The translations under genes were made by a program, and so were the position numbers. A stretch of 64,000 nucleotides of DNA from Algoriphagus sp. AGSA1. Its GTDB lineage: Bacteria; Bacteroidota; Bacteroidia; Cytophagales; Cyclobacteriaceae. The stretch lies in contig NZ_JAJUWR010000019.1 in NCBI RefSeq assembly GCF_021390545.1, positions 60,220-124,219 of the forward strand, read 5' to 3'. Shown here in pieces: positions 17,968 through 27,333 of this stretch (its first letter is position 1; every line of letters begins with the position of its first letter). The notes beneath the pieces are model-generated. The model was not told the origin of the DNA and did no database searches. It saw only the letters and a program-made list of their open reading frames with translations.

Positions 17968-18701
17968 TTAATCCAGCGGCGTTCTCTTTCAATAAACTCA
18001 TTAAGTGTATTGTACACTCGGTCTTTACTCCAGTCTAAAAATTCATGGTATGCATTGCCTTCATTAAAGCGGATAATGATTTTATCCCAATCCGACCGCT
18101 GTAACTGGTATTTTATCATCAGGTTTTGACGTATTGAATCAGACTCCACCACTTCATAGTATCCTGCTCTCCTACGCATCCATTCTAGTTTCTTCTGATA
18201 CTCACGCTCTTGCCTCGATCGTTTGGTCAAGGAAGACAATACTCCGGCTATGGCTACCCCACCGGTAAGATCGGGAGATTCTCGGTAGCCTGCACTTATC
18301 CCTCCTTTTGTGGATGGGCCTTTCTCTTCATCCGGATCAACCAATATCAATTTGCCATCCTTGAACCGGAATGCGTAGGGTTCTGACTTAACCTCAAAAG
18401 TGGGGAGAAGTCTTGCTTTATCCTGAATCTGAAGGATCAAAAATGTCTCCTCACCAAGAGGAATCTTTTGCTCTATAAACCCAGGAAAAGACACCCTCAA
18501 AGTATCTCCCACATGACCTTTGACAGAAAAGTAACCCCGGACATTGGTGGTATCAACACTTTCCGAACCTATTATTTCTACACTTACACCTTCCAGGTAA
18601 GTTTTGTCCGTGGCATCAAGTATATTCCCAGAATAGGACTTCTGGGCCAAAAGACCAGGCAAAAAAGCGAAATAAAATAAGACTAGAATCCCAAATTTCA
18701 T
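17964..18701 (-). CDS. Secreted protein with carboxypeptidase-like regulatory domain
   Basis: Signal peptide (about 1-19: MKFGILVLFYFAFLPGLLAQ) followed by a CarboxypepD_reg-like beta-sandwich near 20-95 (SGNILDATDKTYLEGVSVEI, then YFSVKGHVGDTLRVSFPGF). The C-terminal 100 residues are charged and end ERERRWIN. In Bacteroidota this small domain is common at the start of TonB receptors and in stand-alone cell-envelope proteins. No enzymatic motif is visible. I chose the ATG at 18699-18701; a TTG nine bases upstream is possible. The protein has 245 residues. Confidence 0.72.
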   Translation of the reverse strand: MKFGILVLFYFAFLPGLLAQKSYSGNILDATDKTYLEGVSVEIIGSESVDTTNVRGYFSVKGHVGDTLRVSFPGFIEQKIPLGEETFLILQIQDKARLLPTFEVKSEPYAFRFKDGKLILVDPDEEKGPSTKGGISAGYRESPDLTGGVAIAGVLSSLTKRSRQEREYQKKLEWMRRRAGYYEVVESDSIRQNLMIKYQLQRSDWDKIIIRFNEGNAYHEFLDWSKDRVYNTLNEFIERERRWIN

Positions 18702-18946
18702 GAAGTTCAAAAATACTTATCATTCCATAGATTTTAGGTAGGTGGCCGTTAAAGATGCTTAATTGAGAATAGCTATAGCTATTATTGTACCTGATTGCTT
18801 ACTGATAATGTTTTGCACCCCCATTGCTTGGATTCAAATGACACAAGGAAGGTTGTAAACTGCTGTAGGTCTGGAGCCTTTTTTCAATAAGCCATGAAAT
18901 GACTTCTGATCACTCCAATTCCACTGAAACTAGCTAATTTCGTCAA

Positions 18947-19825
18947 ATGGATTTCAAACTTACCCGCTTAGCCCCTACTCCCAGTGGATTTCTTCACTTG
19001 GGAAACCTTTATTCTTTTTTAGTTACCAAAGCCTTGTCTGAACAATGTGATGCCAAGATACTGCTCAGAATAGATGATCTGGATCGGGAAAGGTATAGAC
19101 CTGAGTATGTACAGGATATTTTTGATACGCTCGATTTCATGGAGATAGGTTTTGACTTAGGTCCAAAAAACGTCAAGGAATTAGAACAGGAATGGTCCCA
19201 GATCCATCGTATGGATGAATACTCAAAGGGATCGGATACTTTAAAAGAAAAGAAATTGGTTTTTTCCTGTGATTGCTCACGCAAAAAAATCCAGCAAATG
19301 AATCCCTCAGGGTATTATCTAGGACACTGCCAGACGAGGAATATCCCGCTTGAACGAAATGGGACATGCTGGCGCATGGATACTTTTGCCAGTGAATTCA
19401 TCCAAGTCAACACTTATACCCAAGGTAAAAAATCCCATACACTTCCAGAAGAATCAGCTTTTTTTATGGTTAGGAAAAAAGACAAACTTCCTGCTTATCA
19501 GCTGACCTCTGTCATTGACGATGTGTATTACGGAGTAGATCTGATAGTCCGAGGGCAGGATTTACTGGGTTCCACCTTAGCCCAGCAATTCCTAGCCGGG
19601 GAACTGGGACTACACAAATTTCGGGATGCCACCTTTCATCACCATCAGCTTTTAAAGGGGGAAAAGAATAAAAAACTTTCCAAATCAGAAGGCTCAACCT
19701 CTATACAATTTCTAAGGAAGGAAGGAAAAAAAATTGAGGATATCTATTTAATTCTGGGGGAAATGCTCGGTGAGAAGGAGAAAATAACAAATTTTGAATC
19801 CTTCAAAAAACACCTGGAGCTATAG
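18947..19825 (+). CDS. gluQ: Glutamyl-Q tRNA(Asp) synthetase-like protein
   Basis: Paralogue of the catalytic domain of glutamyl-tRNA synthetase without an anticodon-binding domain. The family attaches glutamate to queuosine at position 34 of tRNA-Asp. The HIGH-like motif is in RLAPTPSGFLHLGNLYSFLV (about 7-26), and the KMSKS-like motif is KKLSKSEGS near 245-253. A zinc site appears as CDCSRKK with YYLGHC about 15 residues later. The length of 292 residues is typical. It is a single gene with a leader of about 240 bp. A TAATTTCG sequence seven bases before the ATG is a weak -7 candidate. Confidence 0.88.
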   Translation: MDFKLTRLAPTPSGFLHLGNLYSFLVTKALSEQCDAKILLRIDDLDRERYRPEYVQDIFDTLDFMEIGFDLGPKNVKELEQEWSQIHRMDEYSKGSDTLKEKKLVFSCDCSRKKIQQMNPSGYYLGHCQTRNIPLERNGTCWRMDTFASEFIQVNTYTQGKKSHTLPEESAFFMVRKKDKLPAYQLTSVIDDVYYGVDLIVRGQDLLGSTLAQQFLAGELGLHKFRDATFHHHQLLKGEKNKKLSKSEGSTSIQFLRKEGKKIEDIYLILGEMLGEKEKITNFESFKKHLEL

Positions 19826-19884
19826 CTTCAATATGTTGAAAGCCGGAGAAATTCCCCGGCTCTTACAAATTTCGGTACTGTAAC

Positions 19885-21366
19885 TCAATTGTACTTAGCA
19901 GGCATATCAGGCGCCACCATGGAGTTTTTGATAAACTCGCGGATATCTTCATTGGAAGTCTCAAGATCCTCAGCGCGAAGGTACATCATATGACCACTTC
20001 TGTACCCTTTCCATGATATACGTTCGGCCATTCTACCTGTGGCATCAATTTGCCAAAGGTTGTATTTTGCATTGAAGAAGTCAGTACCCCCATCATAATA
20101 GCCCGACTGTACCATCAGGTGCAAATAGGGATTTTGGCGCATGGCATCGCCGAGATCATATCCTGTGGTCTCGTTAGATCGGTTCCAAGGATGAACCGGG
20201 CCGAATAAGTTATAAGTAAGGTCAGTTTTAAAGTTAAGGTTCTCTCTTACATATACCTGAAAGGATGGCGCAAATGCGTGGTTCCATGAAGATAACGCAG
20301 GATCAAAATCAGGTCTGGAACCAGTCCCTGCGTTGTCAAATCCCTTGTACCTACTGTCCAGTCTTCCAATGGTCATACCTTTTTCTCTCAACAGTTCTTT
20401 CCAGAAAAAATTGGTAGGGACTAGCAAATTATGCTCAAGGATTGCTTCTTTGCGTAGCCCCGAATACAACGCATATCTTGTAGCAACAGCATTGCGCTCC
20501 GCAGCCGATAGCATACCTCCTTTCACCACAGCAGGTATCAGTTCATTGATAGTAAATGCCTCCACTTCGGGCAGGAAATCCTCCAGATCCCTATTCTGTA
20601 AGGATGGATCCAAGACCTTATGATACCATGCTGTGGCGGCATAATAAGGCAGGTAATTGGAAGTATGGATAGGAGCTCCACGATCTATTCCCATTTCAGT
20701 GGGCGAGACCAGTATTACTCCGTTAAAATACATCCAGTGCGAATTTTGAAGCTGCGCCACCAATCCTGCCACACGGGTAGTACCATAGCTTTCGCCAATA
20801 AGATATTTGGGAGATGCCCATCTTTCCTGACGGGTCACAAAAGTATTCACCCAATCTGCCAGGTATTTGATATCTGAATTGATGCCAAAAAAGGTTGCTC
20901 TGTCAACTTCCTCATCCACAATTCTGGAATAACCCGTATTCACAGGATCCACATAGACGATATCAGCTACATCTAAGATAGAATGAGGATTTGATTTTAC
21001 TCCATAAGGCTGCAAAGGATAGCCTTCTTCATCTATATTAAGCACAACCGGCCCTGTGTAAGCAATATGCATCCAGATAGAAGCAGAGCCCGGGCCACCA
21101 TTGAAAGATACTACTAAAGGTCGATTTGCCTTATCCGAAATATCTGTGCGCTCGTAATAGGTATAGAACAAGGATGCTATGGGCTTGCCTTTTTCATCCC
21201 ATACTGGTTGTGTTCCGGCAGTGGCTCTATAGGCCACTTTTTTTCCTTTAATAGTAGTCTCATGCTGAGTCACTACGGCGGATTCTACTTCGATTTGCCT
21301 CTCAGTTTGAGCCTGTACAGCCGAAAGACAGACGGTCAATAGTAATGTAAAAGTGAATTTTCTCAT
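19885..21366 (-). CDS. Secreted S10-family serine carboxypeptidase
   Basis: Alpha/beta-hydrolase peptidase with signal peptide (1-20, ...SAVQAQ). The oxyanion region VVSFNGGPGSAS is at 85-96, the nucleophile S193 lies in GESYGT, the acid is likely D in SGYYDGGTDF near 430, and the histidine is in SGHMMYLR near 465. The protein has 493 residues, normal for S10. It would trim C-terminal residues from peptides in the periplasm or outside the cell. Stands alone on the minus strand. With two M28 enzymes and an M48 enzyme it suggests a protein-scavenging life style. Confidence 0.92.
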   Translation of the reverse strand: MRKFTFTLLLTVCLSAVQAQTERQIEVESAVVTQHETTIKGKKVAYRATAGTQPVWDEKGKPIASLFYTYYERTDISDKANRPLVVSFNGGPGSASIWMHIAYTGPVVLNIDEEGYPLQPYGVKSNPHSILDVADIVYVDPVNTGYSRIVDEEVDRATFFGINSDIKYLADWVNTFVTRQERWASPKYLIGESYGTTRVAGLVAQLQNSHWMYFNGVILVSPTEMGIDRGAPIHTSNYLPYYAATAWYHKVLDPSLQNRDLEDFLPEVEAFTINELIPAVVKGGMLSAAERNAVATRYALYSGLRKEAILEHNLLVPTNFFWKELLREKGMTIGRLDSRYKGFDNAGTGSRPDFDPALSSWNHAFAPSFQVYVRENLNFKTDLTYNLFGPVHPWNRSNETTGYDLGDAMRQNPYLHLMVQSGYYDGGTDFFNAKYNLWQIDATGRMAERISWKGYRSGHMMYLRAEDLETSNEDIREFIKNSMVAPDMPAKYN

Positions 21367-21483
21367 AAAGTCTAGGGGATTTTCATTCGACTTTGAAACT
21401 ACTAATTGAAAGCCAAATACCAGAAAAAATTACATAGGTGGACAATAGGGTGACTAGAAACCACACAGCAAAACTTGCGTGAG

Positions 21484-21999
21484 TCAATAACGTTCTTTAA
21501 ATATATTCATGTGATGCGCAAAATGCCCAGGAATGATCCAGAACAGGGCTCTTGGGGTGATCGGAGCCCCATTTGCTGTACCTGTCAAGTCCAAGGACTC
21601 CGCGGGCAATATCCTGATCATGGACAATAGTGCTTTGCGCTGAGACTGAAAATCATCCAGTAGATATTCAATGGGCACATTCCCAAACCTGGCATTCAGT
21701 ACATAAGGATCCTGATCAAAGCCTGGCAGGGATGACTTTTCTCCGCGGGCAAAACATAAAGCCCTGAAAGTCATAATTCTTTCTGTATCGATGACATGTC
21801 CAAGCACTTCCTTGGGAGTCCATTTTCCTTCTGCATAAGGCTTTTCTGCCCAGCCCTTCTCTTTTTCCTGAAATAGTTTTACCAGAGAATCGATCTGATC
21901 TATAAGTTGCCTTTCGTAGTCATTGCCGGAGACCAGTTTAATGTAGGTGGAATAAAATGCAGGATAACTGCCATTTTTCGGTTGTTCAAGAGTATTCAT
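21484..21999 (-). CDS. DinB-family putative metal-dependent protein
   Basis: Four-helix DinB/YfiT-type protein of 171 residues. The metal-binding histidines expected for the family are visible as H68 within EVLGHVIDTERI and the pair in IPGHFAHHMNIFKERY at the end. Some relatives are bacillithiol- or mycothiol-dependent transferases, and a bacillithiol gene is present at 54.8 kb, but the reaction here is unknown. The start MNTLEQPKNG is at 21997-21999. Divergent from the second M28 gene by about 70 bp. Confidence 0.82.
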   Translation of the reverse strand: MNTLEQPKNGSYPAFYSTYIKLVSGNDYERQLIDQIDSLVKLFQEKEKGWAEKPYAEGKWTPKEVLGHVIDTERIMTFRALCFARGEKSSLPGFDQDPYVLNARFGNVPIEYLLDDFQSQRKALLSMIRILPAESLDLTGTANGAPITPRALFWIIPGHFAHHMNIFKERY

Positions 22000-22066
22000 G
22001 TAAAAAAGCTTTTGCTATGATATTTATGGGATAAATTTAGGCCTTAAGTATAAACCCACCTTGCTC

Positions 22067-23419
22067 ATGTACAAAAATTTATTCACCGTCTTTTTGGTGT
22101 TCGTTGGCCAAATTGCCGTAGCTCAGACTACAGTTATCCGTAATAGTGAAATAGCCCAGATGATTACCGAGATTTCCTCAGATTCTCTTGAGCATCATGT
22201 GCGGACCTTAGCCTCATTCAACTCCAGGCATACCTTAAGCACCAATGAAGAAAATGGGATGCCTGCAGCACAGCAGTATGTATTATCCAAGTTCCAGCAC
22301 TTTGCAAAGAAGTCAGGTGGGAGAATGACTGCGGAAATTGAAAAATTCATAATTCCTGGAGACGAACGTCGGATCCCCACCGATTCACCGGCTGCCAATG
22401 TCATGGCCACCCTTAAAGGCACCGATCCCGCTGACGATAGGATCTTTATCATTTCGGCACATATGGACTCCCGCAATAAAGATGTGATGGATGAAAAAGG
22501 TGCCGCACCCGGTTCCAATGACAATGGAAGCGGTACAGCGGCGGTGATAGAACTGGCCAGAATAATGGCTTCCCATGAATTCCCGGCAACTATCCTATTT
22601 GTGGCCTTTACAGGAGAAGAACAAGGATTGAAAGGTGCAACTTACCTAGCTGATAAAGCAAAAAAAGAAGGTTGGAACATAGGGGCTGTTTTGAACAACG
22701 ACATCATAGGCAATAGCAGCTCTTCCGAAACCATGATCAAAGACAATCTGAAAATGAGGGTGTTCTCTGAAACAATTCCCGTGGCCGAAACCGAACAAGA
22801 AGCCGCTATCCGACGCTATATCAACGCTGATAATGATAGTAAATCCCGGCAGTTGGCCCGATATATCAAAGAACAAGGGGAGCGCTATGTCGATCATTTT
22901 GAGGTGAAATTAATTTACCGTGCTGACAGGTTTTTAAGAGGAGGTGACCAGACACCTTTTGCCAAAAACGGGATGACCGCCATAAGAATGTCGGAAATGA
23001 ACGAAAACTTCCTTCATCAACACGAGAATGTACGGGTAGAAGATGGTGTCCAATATGGAGACCTTCCAGATTTTATGGACTATGAGTACTTACGGAAAGT
23101 TACCGCAGTGAACCTGGCCTCTCTCGCTTCCTTGGCGAATTCCCCTGATCAGCCCCTAGAGGTAAAAATAGACGTTCGCAATCTAAGCAATCAAACGACT
23201 TTACTATGGAGTCCCCCTGAGACTGGCACCGTCCAAGGTTATTTTGTATTGATGAGAGAAACTTCTTCTTCTATGTGGGAGCGCAAGTTCTGGACTACAG
23301 ACACTGGATTAACCCTGCCATATTCCAAAGACAATTACTTCTTTGCTGTACAAGCTGTCTCAGAATCAGGAGCAGAAAGTTTACCCGTAATGCCTACCCC
23401 CCTGTTTAAACTTAATTAA
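22067..23419 (+). CDS. Secreted M28-family metallopeptidase with C-terminal beta domain
   Basis: Zinc aminopeptidase-like enzyme with signal peptide MYKNLFTVFLVFVGQIAVAQ (1-20). The zinc ligands lie in ISAHMDSR (about 129-136), GSNDNGSG (near 149-156), TGEEQG (near 184-189) and NNDIIGNS (near 211-218). A late HQHENVR provides the last histidine. The C-terminal 90 residues (VKIDVRNLSNQTTLLWSPPE onward) look like a fibronectin-type beta domain. I chose the ATG at 22067; a TTG six bases earlier adds two residues. The protein has 450 residues. Its substrate is unknown. Confidence 0.9.
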   Translation: MYKNLFTVFLVFVGQIAVAQTTVIRNSEIAQMITEISSDSLEHHVRTLASFNSRHTLSTNEENGMPAAQQYVLSKFQHFAKKSGGRMTAEIEKFIIPGDERRIPTDSPAANVMATLKGTDPADDRIFIISAHMDSRNKDVMDEKGAAPGSNDNGSGTAAVIELARIMASHEFPATILFVAFTGEEQGLKGATYLADKAKKEGWNIGAVLNNDIIGNSSSSETMIKDNLKMRVFSETIPVAETEQEAAIRRYINADNDSKSRQLARYIKEQGERYVDHFEVKLIYRADRFLRGGDQTPFAKNGMTAIRMSEMNENFLHQHENVRVEDGVQYGDLPDFMDYEYLRKVTAVNLASLASLANSPDQPLEVKIDVRNLSNQTTLLWSPPETGTVQGYFVLMRETSSSMWERKFWTTDTGLTLPYSKDNYFFAVQAVSESGAESLPVMPTPLFKLN

Positions 23420-23501
23420 ATCAATTCCAAATTCACCGTAACGACGTGAAATGTGGAACCTGAATGATTATATTTAGTTTACTATTCCAAATACTAAAAT
23501 T

Positions 23502-24044
23502 ATGAAAGCCAAAGAAATCGTGACGCTACAGCGTTCATTACTTGTCGATACGGAGAAACTACTCAACAAACAGGTAGAAATGGAAGGGACATCATCTGCA
23601 TACTACCTCTCTATGGCATCCTGGTGTCATATGATGGGCTATGAAAATTCCGCAAAATACCTTTACACACATGCAGACGAAGAGAGAATGCATATGATGA
23701 AGATTTTCCAATACATCAATGAGGCAGGTGGACATGCTATCCAGCCGGAAATCACGGGAATCAGACATAACTTCAATTCACTACGGGAAGTGTTTGAACT
23801 GATTCTGGAACATGAGATCAACGTGACCAAATCCATCAACAATATTGTGGATCATGCTTTTTCCAAAAAGGACTTTGCGACGTTCAGTTTCATGCAATGG
23901 TATGTGACAGAGCAACGGGAAGAAGAAACTATGTCCAGACGGGCATTGGAACTTTTTGACATAATCGGTGAGGAGGGAGTTGGCCTTTGGACCATCGATC
24001 AGGAACTGGGCAAGCTGCATGCCGCAGCCCATCCACAGGCATAA
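23502..24044 (+). CDS. ftnA: Non-haem ferritin
   Basis: Iron-storage ferritin of 180 residues. Ferroxidase-site residues expected for bacterial ferritin are visible: E27 (QVEMEGTSSAYY), E60 and H63 (DEERMHMMK), and E104 in the second half (LILEHEINV), with QWYVTEQREEE later. The 24-mer shell oxidises Fe(II) and stores it as mineral. It is a single gene with a strong terminator. No metal-box palindrome like that at the TonB gene is visible in the 80-bp leader. Confidence 0.95.
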   Translation: MKAKEIVTLQRSLLVDTEKLLNKQVEMEGTSSAYYLSMASWCHMMGYENSAKYLYTHADEERMHMMKIFQYINEAGGHAIQPEITGIRHNFNSLREVFELILEHEINVTKSINNIVDHAFSKKDFATFSFMQWYVTEQREEETMSRRALELFDIIGEEGVGLWTIDQELGKLHAAAHPQA

Positions 24045-24047
24045 TTT

Positions 24048-24074
24048 AAAAGCGGCTTTCAGGCCGCTTTTTTT
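24048..24074 (+). terminator. Intrinsic terminator after ferritin gene
   Basis: AAAAGCGGC (24048-24056) pairs perfectly with GCCGCTTTT (24063-24071) around a six-base loop, and the T run continues to 24074. It starts four bases after the ferritin stop codon. Confidence 0.92.
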
Positions 24075-24230
24075 TATGGTTTTTTCAGAAAAACCGCATC
24101 CCTTTAAACATGTAGGTGGTTTTTTGGTCTATAAACAGCAATTTTTCTTCTAAAATAGATTTTTTCTTAGTGTTCTTTACTCTATCTTAATGGGGAATTT
24201 ATTTCCCAATCCCCAAACACCCAACATGCG

Positions 24231-25241
24231 ATGAGTTTCAATAAGAGCCAGGCGGCTTTTTTCCAGGCAATAAAATTGTCCCTGCCGAGCTATACTTCTT
24301 TGGTGGACGAAATTGCCGAGCTTTTAGAAATCAGCATTGATAGTGCATACAGGAGAATAAGAGGTGAAAAACTACTGGATTTCAGTGAACTGGAAGTCTT
24401 GTGCAGCCGGTTCAATATTTCTGTTGATACCTTTATCAATCTACAATCCAACAATATACTTTTTCAGGGCAATCAGCATGATTACCAAGAAAACAGTTTT
24501 ATGAAATGGATGGAAGATGTCTATGCCCAATTAAACCTTGTCAATAGTTTTTCCAAAAAACACATCTATTGGCTGGTAAAAGACATGCCCCCTTTTCATC
24601 ATTACTACCACAAAGAACTAGCTGCTTTTAAATTCTTTTTCTGGAGAAAGTCGATACTGTTCAACGACAGCCTGAAAGACACCAAGTTCTCTATCAAAGA
24701 CAACAGCTATGACCAGTTTGCCGAAATAACCCAGAACATCCTCAAGGCATATCATAAGATACCAACCACAGAAATCTGGAATATTGAAGGGATCAATGTC
24801 ACACTACGTCAAATAGAGCTGTATCATGAAATGGGCATCATGACTTCCACTGAAGACACGTTATTCTTATACAATTGTATGCTGGAAGTGATTGACAATC
24901 TAGAAAATATGGCCGAGCGAGGCAGAAAACTCTTACCCTCGCATCCTGAAATTGAAGGAGCCGATTACAATTTTTTCGTGAATGAATTTGTCATAGGTGA
25001 CAATACTTTCTTTGCCACTATGGATGAGAAAAAGATGACCTATTTAAATCATAGTGTCATCTATTTTCATGGAACGTCTGATCCTTCTTTCAATAATGCA
25101 ATGTTCAGGAACCTCGAAAACCTCATTAAAAAGTCCACTCAAATCAGTGTTGTCTGCGAAAAAGAACGCAAACAATTCTTCAACAAACTCCGCAAAAAAG
25201 TAGCAGAAAGAATCCATGCCATTCCGGTCGAGGAAGAATGA
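24231..25241 (+). CDS. Helix-turn-helix transcriptional regulator, Bacteroidota type
   Basis: Protein of 336 residues. Residues 20-65 form an XRE-like HTH: SLVDEIAELLEISIDSAYRR then IRGEKLLDFSELEVLCSRF. The remaining 270 residues are alpha-helical without membrane segments and may be a ligand or partner domain. I know similar stand-alone regulators from Cytophagales but not their signals. It precedes the formylglycine-generating enzyme gene by 205 bp on the same strand, so it may control that gene. The 205-bp gap shows no terminator. A long opposite-strand frame across it covers parts of both genes and is not credible. Confidence 0.7.
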   Translation: MSFNKSQAAFFQAIKLSLPSYTSLVDEIAELLEISIDSAYRRIRGEKLLDFSELEVLCSRFNISVDTFINLQSNNILFQGNQHDYQENSFMKWMEDVYAQLNLVNSFSKKHIYWLVKDMPPFHHYYHKELAAFKFFFWRKSILFNDSLKDTKFSIKDNSYDQFAEITQNILKAYHKIPTTEIWNIEGINVTLRQIELYHEMGIMTSTEDTLFLYNCMLEVIDNLENMAERGRKLLPSHPEIEGADYNFFVNEFVIGDNTFFATMDEKKMTYLNHSVIYFHGTSDPSFNNAMFRNLENLIKKSTQISVVCEKERKQFFNKLRKKVAERIHAIPVEEE

Positions 25242-25446
25242 AGCTGTCAGCATAAGGGGATTTACTTTCGTTCTAGGCATTTGGTCAGAAAACTCCTGAG
25301 GGTTAATGAACGAGTTCTCTCTCCACTGACCGATCCTTTCACTCAGGCACAACACCATGGTCATAGGCTGGTGATTCCTATTATATTGCGGTAAATTCTT
25401 TTCATCCCAAAAATACTCTGCTACTTTTACTCTCAACGACCCAATT

Positions 25447-26544
25447 ATGATCAAAACCATTAAATACAGTTTAGCAAGCATTGTGCTTATCGGCACATCT
25501 TTTTTAGCATGCCAGGAAAAAGCCACTGACACAATAATGGACGAAGGAAAAATGATCCTGGCTGATAAGCCTGCACCCAATAACAAAGAAAAAGGCATGG
25601 TATGGATCCCGGGAGGGGAATTCACCATGGGTACAAATGAGGAGGAAGCCTATCCGGCCGAAAGACCTGCCGTGAACCTCAAAGTAAACGGCTTTTGGAT
25701 GGACACGCACGAAGTGACGAACGCTCAATTCAAGAAATTTGTCGAGGAAACCGGATACGTAACCCTGGCCGAGAAAAAACCAGAATGGGAAGACCTCAAG
25801 CAACAATTGCCCCCCGGAACCCCCAAACCTGATGACGCCATGTTAGTCGCGGGATCTATGGTATTTAGCCCTCCACCGTATGCTGTACCCACCCAGGATA
25901 TTTCTCTATGGTGGGTATGGATGGAAGGTGCCAGCTGGAAGCATCCGGAAGGCCCAGAATCAGACCTTGAGGATAGGGAAAACCATCCGGTAGTCCACAT
26001 CGCTTATGAAGATGCCAAAGCTTATGCCGACTGGGCAGGAAAGAGGCTTCCTACAGAGATGGAATGGGAATTTGCCGCACGCGGTGGAGCCAAGGGCAAA
26101 CGATTCGCCTGGGGGGATGAATTGGCTCCAAACGGTCAATATCTGGCAAACACCTTTCAGGGAAATTTTCCCAATGACAATAAAAACCTGGATGGGTTTG
26201 AAGGCACCTCACCGGTAAAATCCTTTGCCCCCAACACCTTCGGGTTGTATGATATGATTGGAAATGTGTGGGAATTGACGGACGATTGGTACGATGCTTT
26301 GAAATACTCAAGACTAGCAGGCCAAGCTCCTAAACTGGACGCCGACATGAACCAATGTTATAATCCTGATAATCCCTATGCCATGGAACGTGTGATCAAA
26401 GGCGGTTCCTTCTTATGTGCTGATAATTACTGTGTCAATTATCGCCCCTCTGCCCGTCAGGGCCAGGCATTCGATAGCGGCACTTCGAATGTAGGTTTCA
26501 GATTGGTAAAAGACGCTGAAGAGAAGACAATCAGTTTGAGATAA
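25447..26544 (+). CDS. Formylglycine-generating enzyme family lipoprotein (SUMF1-like)
   Basis: Converts a sulfatase cysteine to formylglycine if true to family. A lipobox with C22 (SFLACQ) follows a hydrophobic signal, so it is lipid-anchored in the envelope. The FGE-sulfatase fold spans about 48-356: MVWIPGGEFTMGT (51-63), DTHEVTNAQFKKFV (86-99), RLPTEMEWEFAARGG (200-214), GNVWELTDDW (272-281). Two cysteines, C324 and C329 in GGSFLCADNYC, have the spacing of the copper-binding catalytic pair of genuine FGEs, and SNVGFRLV closes the domain. Many SUMF1-like proteins lack this pair. No sulfatase gene is in the window, so its client is elsewhere. Confidence 0.88.
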   Translation: MIKTIKYSLASIVLIGTSFLACQEKATDTIMDEGKMILADKPAPNNKEKGMVWIPGGEFTMGTNEEEAYPAERPAVNLKVNGFWMDTHEVTNAQFKKFVEETGYVTLAEKKPEWEDLKQQLPPGTPKPDDAMLVAGSMVFSPPPYAVPTQDISLWWVWMEGASWKHPEGPESDLEDRENHPVVHIAYEDAKAYADWAGKRLPTEMEWEFAARGGAKGKRFAWGDELAPNGQYLANTFQGNFPNDNKNLDGFEGTSPVKSFAPNTFGLYDMIGNVWELTDDWYDALKYSRLAGQAPKLDADMNQCYNPDNPYAMERVIKGGSFLCADNYCVNYRPSARQGQAFDSGTSNVGFRLVKDAEEKTISLR

Positions 26545-26627
26545 CACTAATCCTGCTCGTGAAGCCGTTGAACTTTACATTAACATTTCTTTTACCAACC
26601 AATTGTTTACTATTCGGTTAAAAAAGA

Positions 26628-27224
26628 CTAGGTCAAATCGTAGCCTTTTGTGATTCTCTGTATATACTTTCCAAGAATATCAAATTCCAGATTGACCAAA
26701 TCCCCAGGCTGTAACTGGTGAAAATTGGTGTGTTCATAAGTATAAGGAATTATTGCCACAGAGAATCTTCCCGGGCCGGAATTGAAACAGGTCAAGCTTG
26801 TACCATTCACGGATATTGAACCTTTTTCCACGGTCACGTTTCCTAATTCATGGTCAAATTCCAGATCAAAAACCCAGGATCCGTTTTGATCAGAAATGTT
26901 TTTGACCATTCCCACCTGATCCACATGCCCCTGTACAATATGTCCATCAAAACGGCCATTGGCAGGCATGCAACGTTCCAGGTTAACCTTCTTCCCTATC
27001 CCCCACTGTGATAGATTTGTCTTCTGCATCGTCTCATCGATCGCGGTCACACGATAAGACTCCGGCGTGGTTTGAACAACGGTCAAACACACTCCGTCAT
27101 GTGCTAAGGACTGGTCTATTTTCAATTCCGGGGAGAGCGAAGAATCTATATCGAAATGTACATTGGTTCCCTCATGGGTAATATGACGAATGGTGCCGGA
27201 TGCTTCTATAATTCCTGTGAACAT
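26628..27224 (-). CDS. ribE: Riboflavin synthase alpha chain
   Basis: Dismutates two 6,7-dimethyl-8-ribityllumazine molecules to riboflavin and a pyrimidine. Two lumazine-binding halves are visible: the first begins MFTGIIEASG and has DGVCLTVV near 50-57, the second has NGRFDGHIVQGHVDQVG near 89-105 and GSISVNGTSLT near 134-144. The protein has 198 residues. I chose the ATG at 27222-27224, since the family starts with MFTGIIE; an upstream TTG at 27245 is unlikely. No FMN riboswitch is visible in the ~110-bp space before the divergent pcm gene. Confidence 0.95.
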   Translation of the reverse strand: MFTGIIEASGTIRHITHEGTNVHFDIDSSLSPELKIDQSLAHDGVCLTVVQTTPESYRVTAIDETMQKTNLSQWGIGKKVNLERCMPANGRFDGHIVQGHVDQVGMVKNISDQNGSWVFDLEFDHELGNVTVEKGSISVNGTSLTCFNSGPGRFSVAIIPYTYEHTNFHQLQPGDLVNLEFDILGKYIQRITKGYDLT

Positions 27225-27333
27225 ATAGGTAGATTTAACTTTCAAAGTTTCAATGACTAAGCAATAAATGCCCGATTCAAGTTCAAATTAAGCCAAATAT
27301 TCTTTTATCTTCGACCGCAGAACAATAAAAAAC

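Noticed and set aside
19841..19861. AGCCGG/CCGGCT hairpin after gluQ as a terminator
   Set aside because: The stem is short and no T run follows on either strand.
25044..25628. Minus-strand frame of 194 codons over the gap before the FGE gene
   Set aside because: It covers the end of the HTH gene and the start of the FGE gene, both clearly coding on the plus strand, and has no recognisable domain.
27225..27333. FMN riboswitch in front of ribE
   Set aside because: I saw none of the conserved RFN blocks and the space between the divergent genes is too short.
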